Shown here in pieces: positions 1 to 6,595 of a DNA stretch of 19,660 bases. Position 1 is the first letter of the stretch; the number at the start of each line of letters is the position of its first letter. Origin of the DNA: CAZVEV01 sp964625865. Its GTDB lineage: Bacteria; Planctomycetota; Phycisphaerae; SM23-33. Made by a program: the position numbers and the translations under genes. A model generated the notes under the pieces. The model saw only the letters and a list, made by a program, of their open reading frames with translations, did no database searches and had not been told where the DNA came from. The stretch is from the NCBI GenBank assembly GCA_964625865.1, contig CAZVEV010000086.1, positions 1-19,660 on the forward strand, read 5' to 3'.

Positions 1-255
1 CCTCGCCCCCGGGGTTGGTTCGGTCTTGGGGGGCGCCCCCCCACGGCACCCATGCGCCGGATCCCCTCGTCCCCGGCCAGACCCCCTTAGAAGCCCTCAG
101 AAGGCGGCCTGAGCGACGATCGGCGTCTGGAGGTCCCAGGGGGCGTTTTCGTCGTCCGAGGGCGGCCTGGGGGTGTTTACGGGGCTTGGCCGAGGTGAGG
201 CCGGAGGCCCCGTCCCGGCGGCCGGAGGCCCCAACCGGCACCGTCCGCGGAGCGG
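1..255. other. Non-coding region downstream of the phosphoesterase gene
   Basis: No credible gene is seen. The stretch is extremely GC-rich. It contains a perfect palindrome GGGGGGCGCCCCCC (28-41) and a direct repeat GGCCGGAGGCCCC at 199-211 and 220-232. The segment from about 181 to 211 can fold into a GGGGC/GCCCC-closed stem. None of these is followed by a T-run in the direction of transcription, so no intrinsic terminator is called. Confidence 0.6.
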
Positions 256-1536
256 CTAACTGCCCCGCTTGAACGTGACCTGGCCCAATGTGTTGGCCTG
301 AAGGTTCTCGACGGATATCCGCAGGGCGTCCTGGGCGGCGTCAACCCTGATGACAGTCGCCGCCGCGAGAGTCGGCCCGCCGCCGGTGATCTGATACACC
401 GGCCAGTCGTCGGACGGTTTCTGGATACGCCACCGGTGCGTGTGTCCGCTGATGACGGCGCGACAACCCGCGTCGGCCAGCAGCCTGAGCCATTCGGCCT
501 GGCCCTGTCCGGAGTAATACGCATAGCCCTTCAGCGTCTGCCCGTCATTGTGGCCCTTGAGTCCGCGGAGCGGGATGTGGCAGGCGGCGATCAGGAACGG
601 CGCCGACCTGATCTCCGGGCGCTTCAGTGCCGCCATCAGCCACGCCTTCTGCGCCCGGCGGTAGTCCTCGTAGTCGGCCAGCCCGGCGAACACCGGGTGC
701 CTGTCCGGCTTGTCTTCTCCGGTATCCAGGCCGATCACCGCCACCGGGCCGTGTCGCAACGCAAAGCAGTAGCGCCCGGCAAGCCGACAACTGCGATTGA
801 GCTGCTGCGGCTCGTCACGGTCCATCGGCCAGGCGGGCATCGCCTTGACGATCGCCCCGGCATGACGGCCGCGGACGTCATGGTTGCCCGGAACCAGGAG
901 CAGCGGCCGCGAGGCGGCCCATCCGCCGGCCGCGAGCGTCTTGGCACGCGTGCCGGGACAGAGGCAGATCCGCGCCAGTTGCTCCTCGCTGTTGAAGGCA
1001 TCGCACAGGTCGCCGTCCCACAGATGGTAATCCGGCTTGATCGCATTGACCCGCTCGATCAGTGCATCGAGAACGACCGCCTTGTCGTGCGTGTCGTTGA
1101 CCACGGTCATGGAGAACGTCTCGGCGTCGGCATCGGGCAGGTTGACGCTGAAGACGTTGCTGCGGATCGGCGGTCCCGGGGTTATCCGGTAGGCGTTGCG
1201 GTAGGTCAGCTTCCGCGCGACGATGCGGTAGAATATCCGCTTCTTCTCGATCCCGTCGATGCGAACGGCCGTGAAGCGGTCGTCCAGTTCGACAAGGCCG
1301 TGGTGGGACGGCTTGGCCTTGAACCCCAGGTTGCGGTCGTAGCCCCACTCGACCATGCAGTCGGCCAGACCGCCGGTCTCCCACGAAATCGCGACCGAAT
1401 CGGGCAGGGGCGTCTGGACGACCGGCGGGCTTGCGAAGGCGAATCGGGCCGGTTCGTCGGCCGATCGCGCTTCACGGCACAATGCCGAAACCGCACCGAG
1501 GGCAACGCCTGACCGAATGAAGTTGCGGCGATCCAT
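256..1536 (-). CDS. Exported calcineurin-like metallophosphoesterase
   Basis: A 426-residue protein predicted to hydrolyse phosphoester bonds outside the cytoplasm. The two-metal calcineurin-like motifs appear in order: NDTH (147-150, the D-x-H motif), GDLCD (175-179), GNHD (217-220), a lone His in ACHIP (320) and GHTH (364-367). The start MDRRNFIR carries a twin arginine followed by a short hydrophobic stretch, so Tat export is likely, although the leader is short. Residues of about 30-135 look like the fibronectin-type beta domain that precedes the catalytic domain in purple-acid-phosphatase-like proteins. The start is supported by AAAGGA at 1545-1550, 8 nt upstream. That site overlaps the stop codon of the preceding propeller gene, which ends 13 bp before this ATG, so the two are probably translationally coupled. 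The family is secure from the complete motif set. The substrate is unknown, and phosphodiesterase, phosphatase or nucleotidase activity are all possible. Confidence 0.92.
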   Translation of the reverse strand: MDRRNFIRSGVALGAVSALCREARSADEPARFAFASPPVVQTPLPDSVAISWETGGLADCMVEWGYDRNLGFKAKPSHHGLVELDDRFTAVRIDGIEKKRIFYRIVARKLTYRNAYRITPGPPIRSNVFSVNLPDADAETFSMTVVNDTHDKAVVLDALIERVNAIKPDYHLWDGDLCDAFNSEEQLARICLCPGTRAKTLAAGGWAASRPLLLVPGNHDVRGRHAGAIVKAMPAWPMDRDEPQQLNRSCRLAGRYCFALRHGPVAVIGLDTGEDKPDRHPVFAGLADYEDYRRAQKAWLMAALKRPEIRSAPFLIAACHIPLRGLKGHNDGQTLKGYAYYSGQGQAEWLRLLADAGCRAVISGHTHRWRIQKPSDDWPVYQITGGGPTLAAATVIRVDAAQDALRISVENLQANTLGQVTFKRGS

Positions 1537-1549
1537 GGTCTGTATCCTT

Positions 1550-3097
1550 TCAGTCTCTCACGCGCTTGGCCTGTCCAAGGGCGTACAGATGTCCGGCCGT
1601 TCGGAGGTAGATCGTGTTATCGGCGATCGCGGGGGTGGCGTGGATCTTCTCCTTGAACGCGTTGCGGGCCAGGACGTTCAGCTTGTCAGCCGCCTGGATG
1701 ATCGTGACGACGCCCTTGGCCGAGGCGGTGACGATCTTGTCGCCCGCGACGATAGGTGAGGCAACGTAGTGTCCCGATGCACCGATCCGCTGCCTGAACA
1801 GTTCCTTGCCCGTGGCGGCGGTCAGGCACGTCAGTATGCCGCCGTCCTGGAGGAGGTAGAGCTTGCGGTCGTGGTACAGCAGCGAGGGCGTCTCGGGAAT
1901 GCTCTTCTGTATCTCCCAGGCGATGTGCGACGTGCGGGCGTCCCTGGTCGCGCCGGGGCGAACGGCGAGAAGGCACGGACGACTTTGGGCAGTGAAGCCC
2001 GTCATGATCCGAAACCACTCGGCCTCGCTGATGATCTTGTTCTTGTCCTTGTCGAACCATCGCATCAGGGCGTCCATGTCGCTGATCGGCAGGCCGTAGC
2101 CCGGATTGCCCGGGTCCAACTCGAGGCGCAACGGGATCCTGAAGCCCTTGGTCATCTCATCGCGCTGGATCTGGTTGTCCTTGTTGCGGTCAAATCGCTC
2201 GACGGTGACCTTCCAGGTCTTGGCGACGTCGCGTGTCTTTTCCCCGCGCCCACCGACGGCGGCGGCACTGACGAACAGCAGCCCATCGCCCGATACCGGC
2301 GTGCCGATGGTCTCCTCCGAAAATCCGCCGGCCCACCAGATCTCCTCGCCGGTCGACGGGTTGTACGACGTCAGGCGCTTGTACCCCAGGACGATAAGCT
2401 CCTCGGCCTTGTCGTGGCGCCAGATCATGGGCGTTGACCAGCCGGCGCGACACATCACTCGCGATTGGGTCCACACCGTCTTGCCCGTCTCGCGGCTGAC
2501 GGCGAGCACGCGAGACTTGCCCCCGTTGTCGTCAAGGACCATGATCACGTTGTCCCCGTGCAGTATCGGCGAGGTCGACATGCCGAAGTGGTTCCTCGGC
2601 GCGGGCCACTTGCACTCCCAGACGTTCTTGCCCGTGTGGTCGTAGCAGATCAGCCCGTAGGTTGCGAAATAGGCATAGACGTGCTTCGCGTCCGCGGCCG
2701 GCGTGGGGGCGGCCGGCGTGGTCATCGAATGACGCCGCGCCTTCCTGGCGCCGGGGACGACCTGGCTCCACAGAATCGCCCCGTCCGTACGGTCGATACA
2801 CACCGTCGCCAGCTTCCGCTCGGTCTTGGGGTCGTACGTCGTCAGGAAGACGCGGCTGCCCCAAATCACCGGCGAGGACTGCCCGGCGCCGATAGCGGTC
2901 TTCCACAGCACGTTCGATGTCGGACCGAAGGTGACGGGAATGCGGGCCTCGGCCGCCGTGCCGTTTCCGTTGGGGCCGCGGAATCGGTTCCAGTTGAGTT
3001 TCTTGTCCTGACCTTGCGTTATCGCACTGAATGAAAGAAGCACGGCCGCACAGACCGCGGCGACGGTCCTGGGGGCGTTCCGATGGTCACAACTCAT
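1550..3097 (-). CDS. Secreted PQQ-like beta-propeller protein with inserted EF-hand pair
   Basis: A 515-residue exported protein of the planctomycete PQQ-binding-like propeller type. The signal peptide covers roughly residues 1-30. Just after it comes the WNRFRGPNGNG motif that typically opens these proteins. Blade-like repeats follow, with signatures such as DGAILW, GKTVWT, GEEIWW and GKELFR. Two canonical EF-hand loops, DRNKDNQIQRDE (303-314) and DKDKNKIISEAE (349-360), interrupt the propeller, and both keep acidic or amide ligands at positions 1, 3, 5 and 12. Calcium binding is therefore likely. A PQQ cofactor is not shown, because many members resemble the non-enzymatic BamB scaffold. An earlier in-frame ATG at 3142 was not chosen: it lies inside tandem 16-bp repeats, whereas ATG 3097 has GAGGA 6 nt upstream and a clean signal peptide. 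The metallophosphoesterase follows 13 bp downstream. Confidence 0.9.
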   Translation of the reverse strand: MSCDHRNAPRTVAAVCAAVLLSFSAITQGQDKKLNWNRFRGPNGNGTAAEARIPVTFGPTSNVLWKTAIGAGQSSPVIWGSRVFLTTYDPKTERKLATVCIDRTDGAILWSQVVPGARKARRHSMTTPAAPTPAADAKHVYAYFATYGLICYDHTGKNVWECKWPAPRNHFGMSTSPILHGDNVIMVLDDNGGKSRVLAVSRETGKTVWTQSRVMCRAGWSTPMIWRHDKAEELIVLGYKRLTSYNPSTGEEIWWAGGFSEETIGTPVSGDGLLFVSAAAVGGRGEKTRDVAKTWKVTVERFDRNKDNQIQRDEMTKGFRIPLRLELDPGNPGYGLPISDMDALMRWFDKDKNKIISEAEWFRIMTGFTAQSRPCLLAVRPGATRDARTSHIAWEIQKSIPETPSLLYHDRKLYLLQDGGILTCLTAATGKELFRQRIGASGHYVASPIVAGDKIVTASAKGVVTIIQAADKLNVLARNAFKEKIHATPAIADNTIYLRTAGHLYALGQAKRVRD

Positions 3098-3103
3098 TGA
3101 CTG

Positions 3104-3108
3104 TCCTC
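3104..3108 (-). promoter_or_regulatory. Ribosome binding site deciding the propeller gene start
   Basis: GAGGA on the minus strand ends 6 nt before ATG 3097. It favours that start over the in-frame ATG at 3142, which lies within the tandem repeats. Confidence 0.65.
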
Positions 3109-3117
3109 GTAACACGC

Positions 3118-3181
3118 CACTTACACGCAACGTCACTTGCACGCAACGTCACTTGCACGCAACGTCACCTACATGCAACGG
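3118..3181. repeat. Four tandem 16-bp units upstream of the propeller gene
   Basis: Four contiguous 16-bp units lie at 3118-3133, 3134-3149, 3150-3165 and 3166-3181. The middle two are identical (CACTTGCACGCAACGT), the first differs by one base and the last is diverged. Read on the minus strand, each unit contains TTGC-N2-GCAA, a small dyad. The last unit runs into GCAACG-GT-CGTTGC (3175-3188), a 6-bp inverted repeat. The array lies between the inverted-repeat element and the ribosome binding site of the propeller gene, where an operator array or a transcribed leader would sit. Neutral slippage repeats are an equally available explanation. Confidence 0.8.
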
Positions 3182-3190
3182 TCGTTGCGT

Positions 3191-3233
3191 CACCACGGGG
3201 CTTGTCCCCGTGGAACGATGATTCGTCACTAGC
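3191..3233 (+). repeat. Left arm of inverted repeat, with hairpin
   Basis: This 43-nt arm is the reverse complement of 3382-3424 at 38 of 43 positions, and the inner 15 bases match perfectly. It contains the perfect hairpin CCACGGGG-cttgt-CCCCGTGG (3193-3213). Short hairpin-plus-tail modules in inverted pairs recall REP/BIME or MITE-like elements, but that assignment is inference. Confidence 0.75.
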
Positions 3234-3239
3234 CCCGAC

Positions 3240-3381
3240 GTTACACACCCCTCCTTCCCGCCCCCCCCCACCCGGCGGGGAAGAGGAAAGGGCGGGAGAT
3301 AGAGAAGTGCCAANNNNNNNNNNCACACCCCTCCTCCCCCCCCGCCGACGGGGGGCGGGAAGGAGGAAGGGGAGGTGCTTA
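3240..3381. repeat. GC-skewed direct repeats flanking the assembly gap
   Basis: Two related copies of a strand-skewed segment lie between the inverted arms. Each begins with CACACCCCTCCT (3244-3255 and 3324-3335), continues into runs of C, and ends in a purine tract of the GGAAGAGGAAAGGG type. Each copy can fold back on itself imperfectly. The second copy starts exactly at the edge of the N run, so the unknown sequence is probably more of the same repeat. Confidence 0.65.
3314..3323. other. Assembly gap (10 N)
   Basis: Ten consecutive Ns lie within the skewed repeat. The round number suggests a scaffolding placeholder, so the true length of this intergenic region is unknown. Confidence 0.95.
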
Positions 3382-3424
3382 GCTAGTGACGAATCAGTGC
3401 TCCACCGGGACAAGCCCGGTGGTG
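3382..3424 (-). repeat. Right arm of inverted repeat, with hairpin
   Basis: This is the counterpart of 3191-3233. It holds the perfect hairpin CCACCGGG-acaag-CCCGGTGG (3402-3422). Compared with the left arm, the fifth base pair of the stem is swapped from G-C to C-G with pairing kept. It lies about 65 bp past the stop of the HzsA-related gene. As RNA it could act as a 3' stabilising or terminating hairpin, but no U-tract follows. Confidence 0.75.
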
Positions 3425-3487
3425 GCATCTGGTTCCGCACGCGGTACTTCTTCGGAGCGTCGTCCTCTTCGCTCGTCCGATGCCTCT

Positions 3488-6478
3488 TCAGTCCGCCCGC
3501 AGGACGAAGTTCTTCATGTCGGCTCGTGGGATCTTCCGCAGCAGCTCGTGGATGGGCTCGAAGGTCTTGATGATCTTCCGGTAGTCCGCGTCGTCGGTGG
3601 TCTTGAAGATCGCCTTGCCGCATTTCTCCGTTCCGCCGGCGGCCTTGGCCAGCGGGGCCAGCAGGAAGTCGTTGTTCTGCGGATTCTCGAACCGCGTGTA
3701 GAACGTGCGGGGGAGCTTGCCCTTGTGGCACGAGGCGCATCGCCGCTTGGCGACCTCGGCCAGCGTGGCGTCGAGCTTGGGCGGATACATGCGCCTCGAG
3801 CCGATACGCGCTTTGTGATTCGACGACGCCGTGCCGTAATACGGGACGTTCAAATCGATCCAGAGGTACACGCGCTTCCGGTCGGCGGCCGGGACGTCAA
3901 CTTGCGCCTTGCCCTTCTTGTCCGGATGGCCCGTCTGGATGATCTTGGCCAGCTTGCTCGCCGGGCTTCCCCAGCGGTACGGGGCGATCTCGTGCGTGTT
4001 GTGCCCCGCGCCGTTGATCGACCATATCCACTCGGTATACGGGCTCATGCCGCGGACACTGTCGAACTTGGGGCCTCTCGGCGTACCGTGGATGTGCCAC
4101 TTCCACATGCCCATCGTCCCGGTTCGCGCCAGCACGTCGTACGAGACGTTGAAGAAGTCGGTCTTGTCGCCGCTGAGGTCGACCTTGCCGTCCTGCTTGC
4201 GCTCGTTGTGGCACTTGATGCAGTGCTTATCGAGAACCGGCTGGACGACCTTGGCATAGCTGAAGCCCTCCACGCCCCACGCCGGGACGATGAGCTTCTG
4301 CGGCGCGGTACGGATGCGCTTGGCTTTCACTAAGCGCGGGGCGACCGAGTTGCGGTCCGCGTGACAGCCGACGCAGCCCTGCACTTCGCCGGGCATGAAG
4401 TGAGTAAACGACCTCATGCGCTGAACCGCCCGCCCCTCGGCGTCGAGGGCCATGAAGTAGATCGGCACTTCGGAGGGCACCTGGAACGCCGCCTTGCCGT
4501 CTTTGTCGACGTTGGCGAACCCCCAGACCTTCTTGGCCGCGTACGTCGCGCCGCACGAGACCAGCGGGAACTGGAATCCGAACGCGGCGATCTTCCGCTT
4601 TCTGCCCGTGTACGGGTCGAAGTTGTCCTGGGGCGTGTGCGTGCTTTTCTCGAGTTCCTGGACGACGGCGATCTGTTTGATCTCGCCGCGTTTGACGTGC
4701 GGTTCGAGCCCGTTGTAGACGTCCTGCATGAAGACGCTGGCCCAGTGGCCCGTGACGCTGCCGTCTTCGGGCAGGTCGACGTTGCGGTTCATCGGTGTCC
4801 CGACGATAAGCGGCGGGGTTTTGGTGGCCACGAGCGGCTGGGGCGAGTAGAAGCCCATCTTGTCGTTCGGCTTGACCAGCGGCACGATCGTACCCTCGAA
4901 ATCGCGCAGCTCGATCAGTCCGCCCTTCGAGACGAGATACTTATCCCCGCCGATCGGCATGGGCTTCTCGTAGGGCCCGCGAATCCCATTGCCGTACACC
5001 CCCGACCCGCGGAACGGGTCGACCTCGGGCGTCAGGTTCGTCATCGCATCGAGATTGTTCGATCCCCTCGTCGGGTCGATGATCACGATCGCGCCGCGAC
5101 ACGATCCGTTGTGGTTGGTCGCCGTCGCGATGAACTTCTTGGTCTCCGGAATCGGCTGGGCGTCCATGAACGTCCCCGGCGCGATCACGCGATTGCCATA
5201 CAACCCCGCCAGCCCCGTCCCGTCGGGGTTCATCGTCCAGAGGCTCTGGATGGGGCACGCGGCCCGGTCGACATATTCCCATCGCGTGTAGACGATGCGG
5301 CCGTCGTTTGAGACCGACGGCGTGAAGTCCATCAGGTAGTTGGCTGACAAGCGCTTTTGCTTCTTGCCGTCGCGGTCCATGCGGTAGACCACGGGCGAGG
5401 TGACGACGTAGCAGTACGCGTAGGCCGGCTTGCGATCGGAGATGAACGCGATCCCGCCATCGGGCAGCCAGCACGGGTCGAGATTGTTGCTCTTGTCGCT
5501 GGTCAGTTGCGTCAGGCCAGTCCCGTCGACGTTGATCCGGTAGATCTGGTAGTTGTTCTTCGGGATGTCACGGGGGATGTCATAGGCGTGGGCGATCGGC
5601 CTGCACCGGACCATGCCGCCGCGCTTCAACGCGAAGACGATTTCCTTGCCGTCGTACGACAGGTCCGCCGTCGTGATCATGCCTTCCTTCGCGTCGTAGA
5701 TGCACTTGAGCTTGCCGCCCTCGGCGTCCGGGGAGTAGATGTACAACCCGCCGCCGGGGATGTAGCCCTCGACGTGATACACGTAGACGTGCGAGATGTT
5801 CAGCGGGTGGCGCTTGACCAGCAGGATGTCCTTGAAACCGAGCTTCCCGTCGATCAGGTCCTTCCGCAGCGCCTTGGCCTCGGCCGTCACGGCGGCGGGG
5901 GGCTTGTGTCTCCCAGCCGGGGGCTTCCGTCTCGCTCGTGTCGGCTTCAACGCCGCCAACTGCTTGTCCGTCACCGGCGTGGCGTACACGCCGATTTCCG
6001 AGGCGCCGGGATTCGGCGAGTTCGGATGCGACGAGAGAAACTTGATGTGGATCTTCGTGACCTTGGCGGGGGGGAAGTTGATCGCCTGGGGCCCGGCCCG
6101 GTGGGCCAGGGCGCCCTTGACGGCCGGGCTCTTGGCGTCGTTCAGGTAGATCTCGTAGTCCTTGAAGTTCTCCATGTGTTGCCCGGTAACACGGCTCCAG
6201 TAAACGATCTGCGCCGCGGTGACGGGCTTGGCCCACTCGAGTGTGAAGTGCCCCGTCCGGGTCCCCTTGACCGCCCAGTCGCTGTCGTCCGCCGACGGAA
6301 TGACGCCGTTTATGGCGTTTTGGGCCCGATACCGTCCGCTGAACTGGCTGCTGGCCGAGACCTTCGCCTTGGGTGCCAGGTTCGGGGGCAAGGCATCGGC
6401 GGCGAACACGTCGGTCGAGATGGCTGCAAGCAGGACGACAATCAACAGCGACGAGTACGTAGCGGCACGATTTCGCAT
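3488..6478 (-). CDS. HzsA-related multihaem protein with discoidin and propeller domains
   Basis: A 996-residue exported protein related in architecture to the alpha subunit of hydrazine synthase, a family widespread in Planctomycetota well outside anammox bacteria. After a signal peptide (about 1-26), a discoidin/F5-8C-like domain occupies about 33-172 (NLAPKAKVSAS... SEIGVYA). A TolB-like propeller follows (about 225-520; blade motifs such as DPCWLPDGGIAFISDR), then a region resembling the HZS-alpha middle domain. The C-terminal third has three haem c sites: CVGCH (702-706), CIKCH (753-757) and CASCH (914-918). Covalent haem and an extracytoplasmic redox or carbohydrate-linked role are likely; the substrate is unknown. 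Of two adjacent ATGs, 6478 was chosen because AAGGAG lies 6 nt upstream, against 3 nt for 6481. The residues encoded upstream of this start do not look like part of the protein. Confidence 0.9.
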   Translation of the reverse strand: MRNRAATYSSLLIVVLLAAISTDVFAADALPPNLAPKAKVSASSQFSGRYRAQNAINGVIPSADDSDWAVKGTRTGHFTLEWAKPVTAAQIVYWSRVTGQHMENFKDYEIYLNDAKSPAVKGALAHRAGPQAINFPPAKVTKIHIKFLSSHPNSPNPGASEIGVYATPVTDKQLAALKPTRARRKPPAGRHKPPAAVTAEAKALRKDLIDGKLGFKDILLVKRHPLNISHVYVYHVEGYIPGGGLYIYSPDAEGGKLKCIYDAKEGMITTADLSYDGKEIVFALKRGGMVRCRPIAHAYDIPRDIPKNNYQIYRINVDGTGLTQLTSDKSNNLDPCWLPDGGIAFISDRKPAYAYCYVVTSPVVYRMDRDGKKQKRLSANYLMDFTPSVSNDGRIVYTRWEYVDRAACPIQSLWTMNPDGTGLAGLYGNRVIAPGTFMDAQPIPETKKFIATATNHNGSCRGAIVIIDPTRGSNNLDAMTNLTPEVDPFRGSGVYGNGIRGPYEKPMPIGGDKYLVSKGGLIELRDFEGTIVPLVKPNDKMGFYSPQPLVATKTPPLIVGTPMNRNVDLPEDGSVTGHWASVFMQDVYNGLEPHVKRGEIKQIAVVQELEKSTHTPQDNFDPYTGRKRKIAAFGFQFPLVSCGATYAAKKVWGFANVDKDGKAAFQVPSEVPIYFMALDAEGRAVQRMRSFTHFMPGEVQGCVGCHADRNSVAPRLVKAKRIRTAPQKLIVPAWGVEGFSYAKVVQPVLDKHCIKCHNERKQDGKVDLSGDKTDFFNVSYDVLARTGTMGMWKWHIHGTPRGPKFDSVRGMSPYTEWIWSINGAGHNTHEIAPYRWGSPASKLAKIIQTGHPDKKGKAQVDVPAADRKRVYLWIDLNVPYYGTASSNHKARIGSRRMYPPKLDATLAEVAKRRCASCHKGKLPRTFYTRFENPQNNDFLLAPLAKAAGGTEKCGKAIFKTTDDADYRKIIKTFEPIHELLRKIPRADMKNFVLRAD

Positions 6479-6484
6479 CATGGT

Positions 6485-6490
6485 CTCCTT
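6485..6490 (-). promoter_or_regulatory. Ribosome binding site of the HzsA-related gene
   Basis: AAGGAG on the minus strand precedes two consecutive ATGs at 6481 and 6478. Spacing of 6 nt favours the second. Confidence 0.7.
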
Positions 6491-6531
6491 GGTGGTGAAC
6501 ATAGGTCGGATGGATAGCTGATCAGGACACA

Positions 6532-6561
6532 ATGATACGGTATCTGACCGCATGTGGGCAA
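6532..6561 (-). promoter_or_regulatory. Candidate sigma70-type promoter of the HzsA-related gene
   Basis: On the minus strand, TTGCCC (6556-6561, 4 of 6 to TTGACA) is followed after 18 nt by TATCAT (6532-6537, 5 of 6 to TATAAT). This would give an untranslated leader of about 45-50 nt. The pair sits in the 117-bp gap behind the DUF4159 gene, so this gene may be transcribed independently. The call rests on consensus matching alone. Confidence 0.4.
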
Positions 6562-6595
6562 GCGGCTCGGCCCCGGAGATGGCCGTTACGGCGCG

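Larger units (their letters stand above)
3098..3487. other. 390-bp structured intergenic region
   Basis: This is the only gap of more than 300 bases between genes in the window. From the HzsA-related gene side it contains an inverted-repeat arm with a hairpin, a purine/pyrimidine-skewed direct repeat, ten Ns, a second copy of that repeat, the other inverted arm with its hairpin, and then four tandem 16-bp units. I find no coding region. The translations crossing it have no family resemblance and span the N run. No convincing -10/-35 pair for the propeller gene could be picked out. Confidence 0.8.

Noticed and set aside
28..41. Intrinsic terminator at the end of the gene run
   Set aside because: GGGGGGCGCCCCCC is a perfect palindrome but has no loop or T-run, and such G/C runs are expected in this very GC-rich end.
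3118..3181. CRISPR array
   Set aside because: The units are contiguous 16-mers without unique spacers, and no cas gene is present.
3488..6478. A true hydrazine synthase alpha subunit, hence an anammox organism
   Set aside because: No HzsB/HzsC or other nitrogen genes are nearby. HzsA-related proteins are common in non-anammox planctomycetes, and the discoidin domain and third CxxCH argue for a different role.
6568..6585. Intrinsic terminator behind the DUF4159 gene
   Set aside because: Only a 5-bp CGGCC/GGCCG stem with an 8-nt loop and no following U-tract in the transcript direction.
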